This document shows positions 36,356 through 45,921 of a stretch of DNA of 64,000 nt, in pieces (positions within the stretch are counted from its first letter, which is position 1; every line of letters begins with the position of its first letter). The DNA comes from Clostridiales bacterium (lineage in GTDB: Bacteria; Bacillota; Clostridia; Saccharofermentanales; DTU023). Below the pieces are notes generated by a model, which did not search any database, was not told the DNA's origin, and saw nothing but the letters and a program-made list of their open reading frames with translations. Location: positions 1-64,000 of the forward strand of contig JAQYCV010000039.1 in assembly GCA_028724525.1 (NCBI GenBank), given 5' to 3'. Made by a program: the position numbers and the translations under genes.

Positions 36356-39300
36356 ATGTATTTAAAAGCGGTTGAGATTCAGGGCTTTAAATCTTTCCCC
36401 TGTCATGAATATATTGAATTTCATCCAGGCTCTACCTGCATTGTAGGCCCCAATGGTTCGGGAAAATCCAATGTTACAGATGCTGTGCGCTGGGTCTTGG
36501 GAGAACAATCTGCCAAGAGCTTGCGGGGCAATAAAATGGAAGATGTCATCTTTAATGGCACTTCCACACGTAAGCGTCTAGGCTCAGCAGAAGTTTCAAT
36601 CCACATAGACAACACAGACCGGTATTTTGATCTCGACTTTGACACCATTGTGGTGACTAGACGATATTATCGGTCTGGAGAATCTGAATATCTCATTAAT
36701 CAGCAGGCTTGCCGTCTTAAGGATATTACAGAACTTTTCGCCGATACTGGCCTAGGCAAGGATGGCTACTCTATTATTGAGCAGGGAAGGGTCGACGATA
36801 TTCTTTCTGACCGGTCGGATGATCGGCGTAAAGTCTTTGATGAGGCGGCGGGCATCGTCAAATATAAAATGCGAAAGCAAGAGGCCGAGCGCAAATTAGC
36901 TAGTACTGATGCTGACCTAGAACGTCTTGATGATATCAAGCAAGAAATGGAACGCAATCTCAAACCCTTGGCTCGGCAAGCTCAGCAGGCTTTAGCCTAT
37001 AAGCAGCTAGCGTCTGAACTTCGAGATCTAGATATTTATTTAACAATTCAGGACCTAGCAGATTCCGAAAATAAGGCCCAAAAACAGATAGATTTTCTCC
37101 ATGACCTTACGGAAGAATTTGCTCAATTAAACCAGAATCGGGAAAAACTCTACCAGGCCAGGCAGGAACTCTTGTCAGAACGTAAAAACTTTGAGCAGGA
37201 GAGTGCCGATCTCCAAAGGCGTTATCAAGATACCTCTAAAGCATTAGCGCGCTTGGCCGAAGAGGCGGCTTTGGCAGGGGAAAATAAACGGCAATCTCGT
37301 AAGAGATTAGAAGATATAGCTCTAGAAGAGGCTAATATAGCCTCAGCTGCTGAGGGTTTAGAGGCTAAATTAAGTCAAAGATCTGACCGTAAGGCGGACT
37401 TGGAAAGCAAGCAAGTAGCCTTGGAGGCCAAGCTCGCAAAGGCTGAAAGTAAGGCCAGTAGCTTGGAAGCTCAATTGACTGCCAAGGACCAGGCAGAGGC
37501 GCAGCGTAAGGCGGATATACTCCAGCAGCGGGAACAAATCTTTCAAGTGCGGAGTCAAATCTTTGCCCTAGATAAGGATCTGGCAATTGTGGCAGAGAAA
37601 TTGGCTGAGCTGGAGGTAGAAGGCCGCGATCTGAAGCAGCAGCAAACTAAGCAAGGACAATTGTGCGCAGATCTCCAAGCAGAGTTAACGACGATCCAAA
37701 GGTCGATTGACGACCAAGAAGCCACTGCCCTGAGCTTGCAGGAGGAGAAGGATAGTTTCCTTCAAACACGCGAAAGCCTTAAGACTCAGCTTGTCCAGCT
37801 TGAACAGGTGATCAAGCAAAAGGATTACCAACTCTCGACCCTCAAGCGTTTGGAGGAAAATCGAGAAGGCTACCACCAGGCGGTTAAGTCTCTCAGTCGG
37901 GAAGTAGATAAAAATCCTGACTTTGGCGAAGGTCTTTTGGGTCCAGTTGCCGAGCTCATCCGTGTAGAGTCTGATTATGAGACGGCTGTAGAAATGAGTT
38001 TAGGCCTTGCCTTGCATAACTTGGTTACACGAGACAGTCAGGTCGCCTCGCGCCTGATCCATTGGCTGAAAAAGGAAAAAGCAGGGCGGGAGACTTTCCT
38101 GCCTTTAGACAAGATTGAAGCACGAGGTTTAAGCGCGAGAGATATTCAGGATATCGCTCACATGCCGGGTTACTTAGGCACTTTAGAAGACCATATTAGC
38201 TGTTCAGACGATCTCTATCCGCTTGCAGCTTATTTAGGTGGGCGTATTTTACTGGCTCAGGATCTGGCTTCTGCCCTGAAGCTGGCTGATCTTACCCATA
38301 AACGTTTTAAAATTGTTAGCTTAGAGGGTGATCTTGTTAATCCAGGCGGGTCAATGACAGGTGGCCAAAGTGCAAGGGGACTGTCTGGCTTAATTTCACG
38401 TTCGCGGGAAATAGACGAATTGGGGCAAAATCTTGCAAGTCTGCAAGCTGAGTTAGAAGCTAATCAGGCTCAATTAGCAAGTCACTTAGCTGAGGAAGAG
38501 ACTTTGCTTGGTCGAGACCAAGCTGTCCGCGAGAGCTTGCAGACTTTAAAAGAAGATAGGGCCCAAAAACAGGAGCAGGTCAAGCATGCAGACCAGCAGC
38601 TAGCCCAGTTGGATGAGGCTTGCTTGAGCCTAGCCGATAAGCAAAGGCAGGCTGGAAATCAAGAGCAAGCTTCTCAACAACGTCGGGCAGACTTGCAAAC
38701 ACAAATTCAAAGCCTAGAGGAAGAGTTGCAGGCCCTTGAGCAGCACGCTCATCCGGAATCAGAGGGAGAAGATCCTGACCGCCAAACTCTAATGGCGCTC
38801 AGAGAAGACATTACAGATTACAAGGTTAGTTTGGGCTCCTTGGCTGAAGCCCTTAAAGGAATTTCTGAATTACAGTTGCAACTGGAAGAAGAGCAAGCGC
38901 AACGGCAGGCAAGTTCTAAGGCCCTCGCGCAGGAGAAAAGTCAGTTGGAGCAAAGCTTGCAGGATCTATCCAGACGAGAAGATAGCAGGGCTATGGAAGA
39001 AAAGAAGCTCAAAGCAGATCTCAAAAAACTGGAAAGTGACCAAGCCCAGCTGAGGCTAGATAATGATGCGGCTGGTCAAGCTGAGCAAGATCTCTTTATT
39101 CGTTTGGAAAGTCTGAATAATCGTTTGAGTAGCCTGGAGGGAGAGAAAGCAAAGGCTCAAAGTCAGGCTGACCGCTTAGCCGAAAAACTCAATGCAGAGA
39201 AAAACCGGATTTGGGAAGAATATCGTTTTAGCTACAATCAGGCCAAAGACTTGGCTAATGCTTTGCAACTTGAGCATGCTGACAAACGCCGGCTCAAGCA

Positions 39301-39934
39301 GTTACGGGATCAGATGCGAGATCTGCCCCCCGTCAATCACTCAGCCCCACAAGATTATGAAAATCTGAAAGAGCGCTATAAACTCTTAAAAGAACAATCA
39401 GACGATATTCAGCAGACCAGAAAAAAGCTCTTAACCGTGATTGAGGACTTGCAAGCGGCCATGCAGGACCAATTTGTGGCCGAGTTAGAGGCAATTAACC
39501 GCGAGTTCCAGACTTGCTTTGTGGCTTTGTTTTCAGGCGGCACTGCTACCCTGGAGCTGGCTGAGGGGGACATTTTAGGTGCTGATATTGAAATCCGGGC
39601 TCAACCTCCGGGTAAGCGCCTCCAGCGTCTGAGCCTGCTTTCCGGGGGAGAGCGCGCCCTAACTGCTATTGCCTTGGTTTTTGCAATATTCCGCCGCAGG
39701 CCGGCGCCTTTTTGCTTCCTGGATGAAGTTGACTCTGCCCTGGATGAGGCTAATGTCATACGCTTTGCAGAATTTGTTAAAGACTATGCCCAACATACGC
39801 AGTTTATCGTGGTCACTCACCGGCGAGGAACAATGGAGGCCGCTGAGCGCCTATATGGTGTCACCATGAAAGAGCGTGGCGTATCAACTATTCTCTCCCT
39901 AGCCTTGGATGAAGGAAAAGATTATACCAATTAA
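36356..39934 (+). CDS. smc: chromosome segregation protein SMC
   Basis: GPNGSGKSNVTDAVRWVLGEQ, hinge, LSGGERALTAIALVFAIF. Confidence 0.96.
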   Translation: MYLKAVEIQGFKSFPCHEYIEFHPGSTCIVGPNGSGKSNVTDAVRWVLGEQSAKSLRGNKMEDVIFNGTSTRKRLGSAEVSIHIDNTDRYFDLDFDTIVVTRRYYRSGESEYLINQQACRLKDITELFADTGLGKDGYSIIEQGRVDDILSDRSDDRRKVFDEAAGIVKYKMRKQEAERKLASTDADLERLDDIKQEMERNLKPLARQAQQALAYKQLASELRDLDIYLTIQDLADSENKAQKQIDFLHDLTEEFAQLNQNREKLYQARQELLSERKNFEQESADLQRRYQDTSKALARLAEEAALAGENKRQSRKRLEDIALEEANIASAAEGLEAKLSQRSDRKADLESKQVALEAKLAKAESKASSLEAQLTAKDQAEAQRKADILQQREQIFQVRSQIFALDKDLAIVAEKLAELEVEGRDLKQQQTKQGQLCADLQAELTTIQRSIDDQEATALSLQEEKDSFLQTRESLKTQLVQLEQVIKQKDYQLSTLKRLEENREGYHQAVKSLSREVDKNPDFGEGLLGPVAELIRVESDYETAVEMSLGLALHNLVTRDSQVASRLIHWLKKEKAGRETFLPLDKIEARGLSARDIQDIAHMPGYLGTLEDHISCSDDLYPLAAYLGGRILLAQDLASALKLADLTHKRFKIVSLEGDLVNPGGSMTGGQSARGLSGLISRSREIDELGQNLASLQAELEANQAQLASHLAEEETLLGRDQAVRESLQTLKEDRAQKQEQVKHADQQLAQLDEACLSLADKQRQAGNQEQASQQRRADLQTQIQSLEEELQALEQHAHPESEGEDPDRQTLMALREDITDYKVSLGSLAEALKGISELQLQLEEEQAQRQASSKALAQEKSQLEQSLQDLSRREDSRAMEEKKLKADLKKLESDQAQLRLDNDAAGQAEQDLFIRLESLNNRLSSLEGEKAKAQSQADRLAEKLNAEKNRIWEEYRFSYNQAKDLANALQLEHADKRRLKQLRDQMRDLPPVNHSAPQDYENLKERYKLLKEQSDDIQQTRKKLLTVIEDLQAAMQDQFVAELEAINREFQTCFVALFSGGTATLELAEGDILGADIEIRAQPPGKRLQRLSLLSGGERALTAIALVFAIFRRRPAPFCFLDEVDSALDEANVIRFAEFVKDYAQHTQFIVVTHRRGTMEAAERLYGVTMKERGVSTILSLALDEGKDYTN

Positions 39935-39949
39935 TGAGGAGGAACTTAT

Positions 39950-40882
39950 ATGGCTATATTCGATAAATTTAAATCTGGTTTACAGAAGACGAGAGATTTT
40001 TTTAGTCAGAACTTTACCAAGTTAGCCGGCAATCTGGGTCGTTTTGACGAAGATATGCTGGAAGAACTGTCTATGCTTATGATTCAAGCAGATGTTTCAG
40101 TTGCTAGCACGGAATTCATTATCAATCAGGTCAAGGACCACATCAAAGCCACAGGCGATGATCAAGTGGAAACTGTAATCGAAGTGATTCGGAAGGCCAT
40201 GGCCGAGTCTCTAGGCCCTAGCCAGCATCTGGAAATTGACCCTCAAGTCTTAAATGTCCTCCTCATGGTGGGGGTCAATGGAACGGGTAAAACGACCACG
40301 ACAGGGAAATTGGCTTGGGCTTACAGGCAACAGGGCTACAAGGTGGTCATGGCTGCTGCTGATACCTTCCGTGCGGCGGCTATTGATCAGCTTGAGGTTT
40401 GGGCAGACCGAGCGGAGGCCAGCCTCATTAAGGGTGAGCAGGGATCAGATCCTGCTTCAGTTGTTTTTAACGCCATTCAAGCAGCCAAAAGCAGGTCTGC
40501 ACAAATCTTAATTGTCGATACAGCGGGCCGCCTACATAATAAGAAAAACCTAATGGACGAGTTGGCCAAAATTCGCCGTATTATTGCGCGAGAGGCAGGG
40601 GAGGCTAAAGTGACGAGTCTTCTAGTCATTGATGCTACTACTGGCCAAAATGCCCTTTTCCAAGCCCAGGCTTTTAATGAGGTTACCGATTTAGATGGCC
40701 TGGTTATTACGAAACTAGATGGCAATGCGAAAGGTGGCATAGCCTTAACAGTAGCACGCGAAGCACAATTACCCATCTATTTTGCCGGTTTGGGCGAACA
40801 GATTGACGACCTACAAGAATTTGACCGTGATTCTTATATCAATTCTTTAATCCCTGAAGATTTCAACAAAGCACAGGACTAA
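39950..40882 (+). CDS. ftsY: signal recognition particle receptor FtsY
   Basis: GVNGTGKTTTTGKLA, DTAGRLHNKKNLMDEL, TKLDGNAKGG. Confidence 0.95.
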   Translation: MAIFDKFKSGLQKTRDFFSQNFTKLAGNLGRFDEDMLEELSMLMIQADVSVASTEFIINQVKDHIKATGDDQVETVIEVIRKAMAESLGPSQHLEIDPQVLNVLLMVGVNGTGKTTTTGKLAWAYRQQGYKVVMAAADTFRAAAIDQLEVWADRAEASLIKGEQGSDPASVVFNAIQAAKSRSAQILIVDTAGRLHNKKNLMDELAKIRRIIAREAGEAKVTSLLVIDATTGQNALFQAQAFNEVTDLDGLVITKLDGNAKGGIALTVAREAQLPIYFAGLGEQIDDLQEFDRDSYINSLIPEDFNKAQD

Positions 40883-40916
40883 AGAAGGACAGCTTTCCAA
40901 CTGTAAAGAAATTTGC

Positions 40917-40945
40917 TTGACAGGACCTGGATGCCGCTGTATCCT
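40917..40945 (+). promoter_or_regulatory. putative internal promoter TTGACA-17-TATCCT upstream of/at ylxM
   Basis: TTGACA 40917-40922; TATCCT 40940-40945. Confidence 0.5.
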
Positions 40946-40946
40946 T

Positions 40947-41288
40947 ATGCAGATGTCAAACAAATGGAGCAATTTAAAAACTCTTGATTATTACGCAGGC
41001 CTCTACGATGCTTATGGTGCTCTCCTCACAGACCGCCAGGCTGAGATGGTGCAGGCCTATTTATTTGATGATTTGAGTTTTACAGAAATCGGCGACAATC
41101 TTGAGATCAGCCGCCAAGCGGTTCATGAACAAGTGACCAAGGCCTGTGATCTTCTAGAAGATTACGAGCTGAGATTAGGCTTTATGGCCCAACATCATAG
41201 GCTGAAGCAGGCCCTGAACGAGTGTCTACAAGTCCAAGACCCCAAGCAGATCCAAGCAATCATTCAAATGATTCTCCAAGAGCTATAG
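40947..41288 (+). CDS. ylxM: YlxM/p13-like putative DNA-binding protein (UPF0122)
   Basis: Between ftsY and ffh; YDAYGALLTDRQAEMVQAYLFDDLSFTEIGDNLEISRQAVHEQV; start ATG 40947 or 40953 within ORF 40917-41288. Confidence 0.88.
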   Translation: MQMSNKWSNLKTLDYYAGLYDAYGALLTDRQAEMVQAYLFDDLSFTEIGDNLEISRQAVHEQVTKACDLLEDYELRLGFMAQHHRLKQALNECLQVQDPKQIQAIIQMILQEL

Positions 41289-41300
41289 AAGGGAACCGCC

Positions 41301-42641
41301 ATGTTTCAAAGCTTAAGTGACAAGTTAACGAATATTACTCGCCGCATGAAAGGCCAAGGTCGCGTCAAGGAGAAAGACCTTAAGGACATGATGCGGGAAA
41401 TCCGCCTGGCTCTTTTAGAGGCAGATGTTAACTATCAAGTTGTTAAAGATTTTACGAATGAGATTTCTGAAAAAGCCAAAGGCGCTGAAGTCTTGGAAAG
41501 TCTGACTCCGGGCAACCAAATTGTCAAAATTGTCCATGAAAGTCTGATTGATATCCTAGGAGGAGAGCAAGAGAAGCTAGCGGTATCCCCCACGGGCTTT
41601 ACCAAAATTATTCTTTATGGTCTGCAGGGGGTAGGTAAAACGACTACAGCCGGCAAGTTGGCTAAGCAACTCAAGGATAGTGGCAAGAAACCTTTTCTTG
41701 TTTCTGTAGACGTCCATAGGCCGGCAGCCCAAGAGCAGTTGGCGGTCTTGGCTAAATCTATTGATGTGCCCTATTACATTGATACTGCTAATCCCAGTGC
41801 GAGAGATATCGCCAAAAAAGGAGAAGAACGAGCCCGCTATCTTATGGCGGATACACTTATTGTCGATACCGCTGGCCGGATGACCATCGATCAGGACATG
41901 ATGGATGAGCTCAAGGAAGTGAATGATCAGGTTAAGCCTGATGAACGCCTCTTGATTGTTGATGCCATGATCGGCCAAGAGGCTGTTAATATTGCCTTAG
42001 AGTTTGATAAGCAAATCGGTATTGACGGCTTCATCATGACCAAACTGGACGGCGATGCCCGCGGGGGTGCCGCACTGTCGATCCGCAAGATCACCGGCAA
42101 ACCCATCAAAATGATTGCCACCGGTGAGAAGCTGGAAGATTTTGAAGCTTTCTATCCGGACCGTATGGCTTCACGTATCTTGGGCATGGGCGATGTGCTT
42201 AGCTTGATCGAAAAGGCCGAGCAGCAGATGGATGAAAAACTAGCCCAAAAAAGCTTGGAGCGTTTAAAACGAAATCAGTTTACCCTAGATGATCTCCTAG
42301 ACCAATTTTTGCAAATTGATAAGATGGGCGGCATGGAAAAAATGCTCAGCATGATGCCAGGCGCTTCCAGATTGCCGAATGGGGCCATGGATGAGGCTGT
42401 TATTAATCGTTATGTTGCGATTATCCGCTCTATGACACCGCGGGAACGTAATTCCTATAAATTGCTTAATGCCAGTCGGCGCAAACGTATAGCCCAGGGC
42501 TCAGGTACTACAGTACAAGAAGTGAATCAGCTCATCCGCCAGTACGAGCAAATGCAGAGCTTGATGAAGCAATTTTCTGGTAAAAATATGGGCAATATCG
42601 GTAAGCTAAAGCGACTCTTTGGCAACAAGTTGCCCTTTTAA
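41301..42641 (+). CDS. ffh: signal recognition particle protein Ffh
   Basis: GLQGVGKTTTAGKLA, Met-rich M domain. Confidence 0.96.
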   Translation: MFQSLSDKLTNITRRMKGQGRVKEKDLKDMMREIRLALLEADVNYQVVKDFTNEISEKAKGAEVLESLTPGNQIVKIVHESLIDILGGEQEKLAVSPTGFTKIILYGLQGVGKTTTAGKLAKQLKDSGKKPFLVSVDVHRPAAQEQLAVLAKSIDVPYYIDTANPSARDIAKKGEERARYLMADTLIVDTAGRMTIDQDMMDELKEVNDQVKPDERLLIVDAMIGQEAVNIALEFDKQIGIDGFIMTKLDGDARGGAALSIRKITGKPIKMIATGEKLEDFEAFYPDRMASRILGMGDVLSLIEKAEQQMDEKLAQKSLERLKRNQFTLDDLLDQFLQIDKMGGMEKMLSMMPGASRLPNGAMDEAVINRYVAIIRSMTPRERNSYKLLNASRRKRIAQGSGTTVQEVNQLIRQYEQMQSLMKQFSGKNMGNIGKLKRLFGNKLPF

Positions 42642-42749
42642 AGATTTGAATGTAAGCATCTATGAGAGCTTTAAGCCCTAAGTTAATAATAGAACAGACT
42701 TAAACTCTTTAGATATAGAAAACATAGCTACAGCAGAGGAGGAATAATC

Positions 42750-43016
42750 ATGGCTGTAAAAATTAGACTCAAACGTATCGGTAAAACCAAGCAACCCCAC
42801 TACAGAGTGGTTGTTGCAGATTCTCGGTCTCCTCGTGATGGCCGTTTCATCGAAGAAATTGGCTATTACAACCCCCGGGTTGAACCGGCAGAAATCCGTT
42901 TAGACCTTGCAGAAGCAGAAGCTTGGATTAAAAAAGGTGCGCAACCAACGGATACGGTCCGACGCTTAATGAAGATGGTCCAGGAAAGGCCTGCAGAAAG
43001 CCCAGCTGAAAAGTAG
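42750..43016 (+). CDS. rpsP: 30S ribosomal protein S16
   Basis: [42 protein letters not shown]. Confidence 0.97.
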   Translation: MAVKIRLKRIGKTKQPHYRVVVADSRSPRDGRFIEEIGYYNPRVEPAEIRLDLAEAEAWIKKGAQPTDTVRRLMKMVQERPAESPAEK

Positions 43017-43028
43017 TAGGGGCTGAGC

Positions 43029-43259
43029 ATGGAAGAACTATTAAGAAGTTTAGTAGAGCCTCTGGTTAAGTCGCCTGAGGATATCAATATTCGTCAAGTT
43101 CAGGGCGATCGTGCCATCATCTTGGAACTGAGGGTTAATCCCGAGGATATGGGCCGAGTGATTGGTAAAGGCGGCAAGAGAGCCCAAGCGATCCGGGCGA
43201 TTATGAAAGCCAAGGGGAATGCCATCAATGAGCGCATTCTCCTTGATATTGTAGACTAG
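43029..43259 (+). CDS. khpA: KH domain RNA-binding protein KhpA
   Basis: GRVIGKGGKRAQAIRAIMKA between rpsP and rimM. Confidence 0.92.
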   Translation: MEELLRSLVEPLVKSPEDINIRQVQGDRAIILELRVNPEDMGRVIGKGGKRAQAIRAIMKAKGNAINERILLDIVD

Positions 43260-43269
43260 GCTAATTGCT

Positions 43270-43797
43270 GTGCAAGATTTACTGGTGACTGGCAAGCTTC
43301 TAAAAGCCCGTGGCCTACGAGGTGAGATTGGTCTAGAGCCTTACGCTGACAACTTGGACCGCTACCGTCAACTCCGCACTTGCTACCTGGAAAATATAGA
43401 GGGACAAGTAATTCGTGAGCTTGAAGTGATAGCGGTCCATGTGGCAGCCGGGAAGATCTATCTACGCTTTGCCGGCATAGACAGTCGGGAAGCGGCGGCT
43501 GAACTGAGTAATCACTATCTCTCAGTAAAGCGGTCGGAAGCACAAAGTCTAGATAAATCTCACCATTACTTAGCGGATATAGTTGGTTGCCAAGTAGAGG
43601 ACGAGGAACATGGCAAGCTAGGCCAGGTAACAGAGTTTTATACTCAAACCGGACAAAATCTCATCAAGGTGAGTCAAGCGGGTCAAAAGGACCTCCTGAT
43701 TCCCTTTGTGTCAGCCTTTATCTTACAAGTGTATCGTGACCAAGGCCTTATTAAAGTCAGCCTTCCTGAGGGGCTCTACGATCTATACAGAGGCTAG
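43270..43797 (+). CDS. rimM: ribosome maturation factor RimM
   Basis: LLVTGKLLKARGLRGEIGLEPYADN; PRC-barrel C-terminus. Confidence 0.92.
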   Translation: MQDLLVTGKLLKARGLRGEIGLEPYADNLDRYRQLRTCYLENIEGQVIRELEVIAVHVAAGKIYLRFAGIDSREAAAELSNHYLSVKRSEAQSLDKSHHYLADIVGCQVEDEEHGKLGQVTEFYTQTGQNLIKVSQAGQKDLLIPFVSAFILQVYRDQGLIKVSLPEGLYDLYRG

Positions 43798-43798
43798 T

Positions 43799-44575
43799 AT
43801 GCGTTTTTCCACTCTTAGCCTCTTTCCCGAGATCATCAGGGCATCTACAGATGAATCCATGGGTCTTAAGGCTCAGATGAAGGATCTGGTAGAGATTAGA
43901 CACGCCCAAATTCGCGACCACGCCGTGAATGCCTATGGCAAGGTTGATGATGCTGTCTATGGTGGTGGTACGGGCATGCTCATGATGGCTGAGCCGATTT
44001 ACCAAACGATCGAAAAGCTGAAAGCGGACTTCCGCGCGGACCACCCTCAGATGGAGGCTCCTCGAGAGCTTGTTGTCTATATGTCGCCAAGGGGTCAAGT
44101 GCTCAAGCAGGCCATGGCCTATGAACTCGCTCAGCTAGACCATCTCATTATCCTGGCAGGCCATTACGAAGGTGTGGACCAACGCGTTTTAGATGCCGTA
44201 AAGGCGAAAGAGATTTCTCTGGGTGATTATGTGCTCACGGGTGGCGAATTACCAGCAGCCGTGCTGATTGACGTAGTTATCCGCATGCTTGATCAAGTGC
44301 TACCTGATCAAGCCGCCTGGCAGGCAGAATCGCACGCATCGGGTCTGCTGGCGGAAGACCAATATACGAGGCCAGAAGTTTGGAGAGGGCATCAAGTGCC
44401 CGCTACACTACTTTCTGGTCATGATGCAAATATCAATGCTTTCAGGAAGGCTTCAGCTCTGTACAACACCTTAAAAGAAAGGCCGGATTTATTGGAAGCT
44501 TACCCCATCAAAGAAGGGGAATGGCGGGATTTGCTTGACTTTATAAAAGATTCAAGCTACAATCCCAAAGGTTAA
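43799..44575 (+). CDS. trmD: tRNA (guanine-N1)-methyltransferase
   Basis: MRFSTLSLFPEII start at 43799; VYGGGTGMLMM; LAGHYEGVDQRV; ISLGDYVLTGGELPAAV. Confidence 0.95.
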   Translation: MRFSTLSLFPEIIRASTDESMGLKAQMKDLVEIRHAQIRDHAVNAYGKVDDAVYGGGTGMLMMAEPIYQTIEKLKADFRADHPQMEAPRELVVYMSPRGQVLKQAMAYELAQLDHLIILAGHYEGVDQRVLDAVKAKEISLGDYVLTGGELPAAVLIDVVIRMLDQVLPDQAAWQAESHASGLLAEDQYTRPEVWRGHQVPATLLSGHDANINAFRKASALYNTLKERPDLLEAYPIKEGEWRDLLDFIKDSSYNPKG

Positions 44576-44578
44576 AAA

Positions 44579-44636
44579 CAGGTGGTCCGCTGCAATTGCG
44601 TGTAAGAACACCTAAAAAGAGAGGAGGATACGCAAT
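44579..44636 (+). promoter_or_regulatory. candidate structured L19 (rplS) leader
   Basis: AGGTG/CACCT stem and alternative 7-bp ATTGCGT/ACGCAAT pairing flanking the Shine-Dalgarno. Confidence 0.45.
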
Positions 44637-44993
44637 ATGGACATCGTAAAAGCTATTGAGCAAGATTATCTGCGCGAAAAACACGAACATGTCGAAGTCG
44701 GTGACTATGTCAGGGCCCACCTGCAAATTCGCGAAGGCGATCGCGTCCGTATCCAGGTTTTTGAGGGTACAGTGATTGCCCGCCGCGGTACGGGGCTCGG
44801 TGAAATGATTACCATCCGCCGCCTGTCATATGGTGTTGGTGTAGAACGCGTCTTGCCCGTCCATTCGCCCCGGATCGAGAAAATCGAGGTCGTCCGTAAG
44901 GGTAAAGTCAGACGTGCAAAGCTGTACTATCTACGCGACCGTGTGGGAAAGAAAGCCAGAGTCAAAGAAAAACTGGCCGTCAAAAAAGACTAG
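44637..44993 (+). CDS. rplS: 50S ribosomal protein L19
   Basis: [52 protein letters not shown]. Confidence 0.97.
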   Translation: MDIVKAIEQDYLREKHEHVEVGDYVRAHLQIREGDRVRIQVFEGTVIARRGTGLGEMITIRRLSYGVGVERVLPVHSPRIEKIEVVRKGKVRRAKLYYLRDRVGKKARVKEKLAVKKD

Positions 44994-45006
44994 TATCAGT
45001 AAACAG

Positions 45007-45034
45007 GAGGAGAGCCCAAAGGGTTCTCCTCTTT
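45007..45034 (+). terminator. rplS-rbgA intercistronic hairpin, weak/attenuating terminator
   Basis: GAGGAGAGCCC-aaa-GGGTTCTCCTC-TTT. Confidence 0.6.
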
Positions 45035-45048
45035 ACTATGGAGTGAAT

Positions 45049-45921
45049 ATGCCTGACATTCAATGGTTCCCTGGCCACATGGCTAAAACCTTTAGAGAAC
45101 TCAAAGAAAGTATTAAGCTTTGCGACCTGGTTGTGGAAGTTTGCGATGCCAGAATTGTCCGCTCCAGCCGCAACCCTGAGGTTCAGGACATAATTCAGGG
45201 CAAGCAAAGAATTATTGCCCTCAATAAGCAGGATCTAGCCGACCCCCTTGTTAATCAAGCTTGGTTAAATTATTTTCAAGACAGGGGAGAGCCGGTCCTA
45301 CTCTTGGATGCCAGACGAGCTAAGGATGCTCAAGCCCTGCAAAAGATGGCCAAACAACTTAGCGCTGAGATCTTAGCTAAGGCTAAAGCCAGGGGGCGAG
45401 TATCTCGGCCGATTAGGATACTTGTAGCGGGGATACCCAATTGTGGTAAGTCCACGCTGATTAATAGTCTGATTGGGAAAAAACGTGCCCAAACGGCCAA
45501 TAAACCTGGTGTTACCCGTCAGCTACAGTGGTGGAAGTTAGGCTCAGATTTGCAGTTGCTGGACTCACCAGGCCTTTTGTGGCCCAAGCTCGAGTCGAGG
45601 GAAGCTCAAGTAGGTCTGGGGGCTACTGGAGCGGTGAAAGATGAGATCATGGCCCGCTTTGACTTAGCAGGGGAGCTTATCTATCGTTTAGCCCGAATCT
45701 ATCCTGATCTGATTTTTGAACACCTCTCGATTAAGCTAGAGGACTATCAGGGAGACCAGCAAGCGAAAATCAATCATAAAATCTTGAGCCAATTAGCCAT
45801 GGACTTTGGGTTTTTACGCCAAGGAGGCGAGCCTGACTTAGACCGGGCTGCTGACTATGCCTTACAACAATTCCGCCAAGGTCGCCTGGGCCGATTAAGT
45901 TTAGAAATGCCGCAAGTATGA
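45049..45921 (+). CDS. rbgA: ribosome biogenesis GTPase RbgA/YlqF
   Basis: MPDIQWFPGHMAKTFRELKE start at 45049; circularly permuted GTPase GIPNCGKSTLINSL. Confidence 0.93.
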   Translation: MPDIQWFPGHMAKTFRELKESIKLCDLVVEVCDARIVRSSRNPEVQDIIQGKQRIIALNKQDLADPLVNQAWLNYFQDRGEPVLLLDARRAKDAQALQKMAKQLSAEILAKAKARGRVSRPIRILVAGIPNCGKSTLINSLIGKKRAQTANKPGVTRQLQWWKLGSDLQLLDSPGLLWPKLESREAQVGLGATGAVKDEIMARFDLAGELIYRLARIYPDLIFEHLSIKLEDYQGDQQAKINHKILSQLAMDFGFLRQGGEPDLDRAADYALQQFRQGRLGRLSLEMPQV

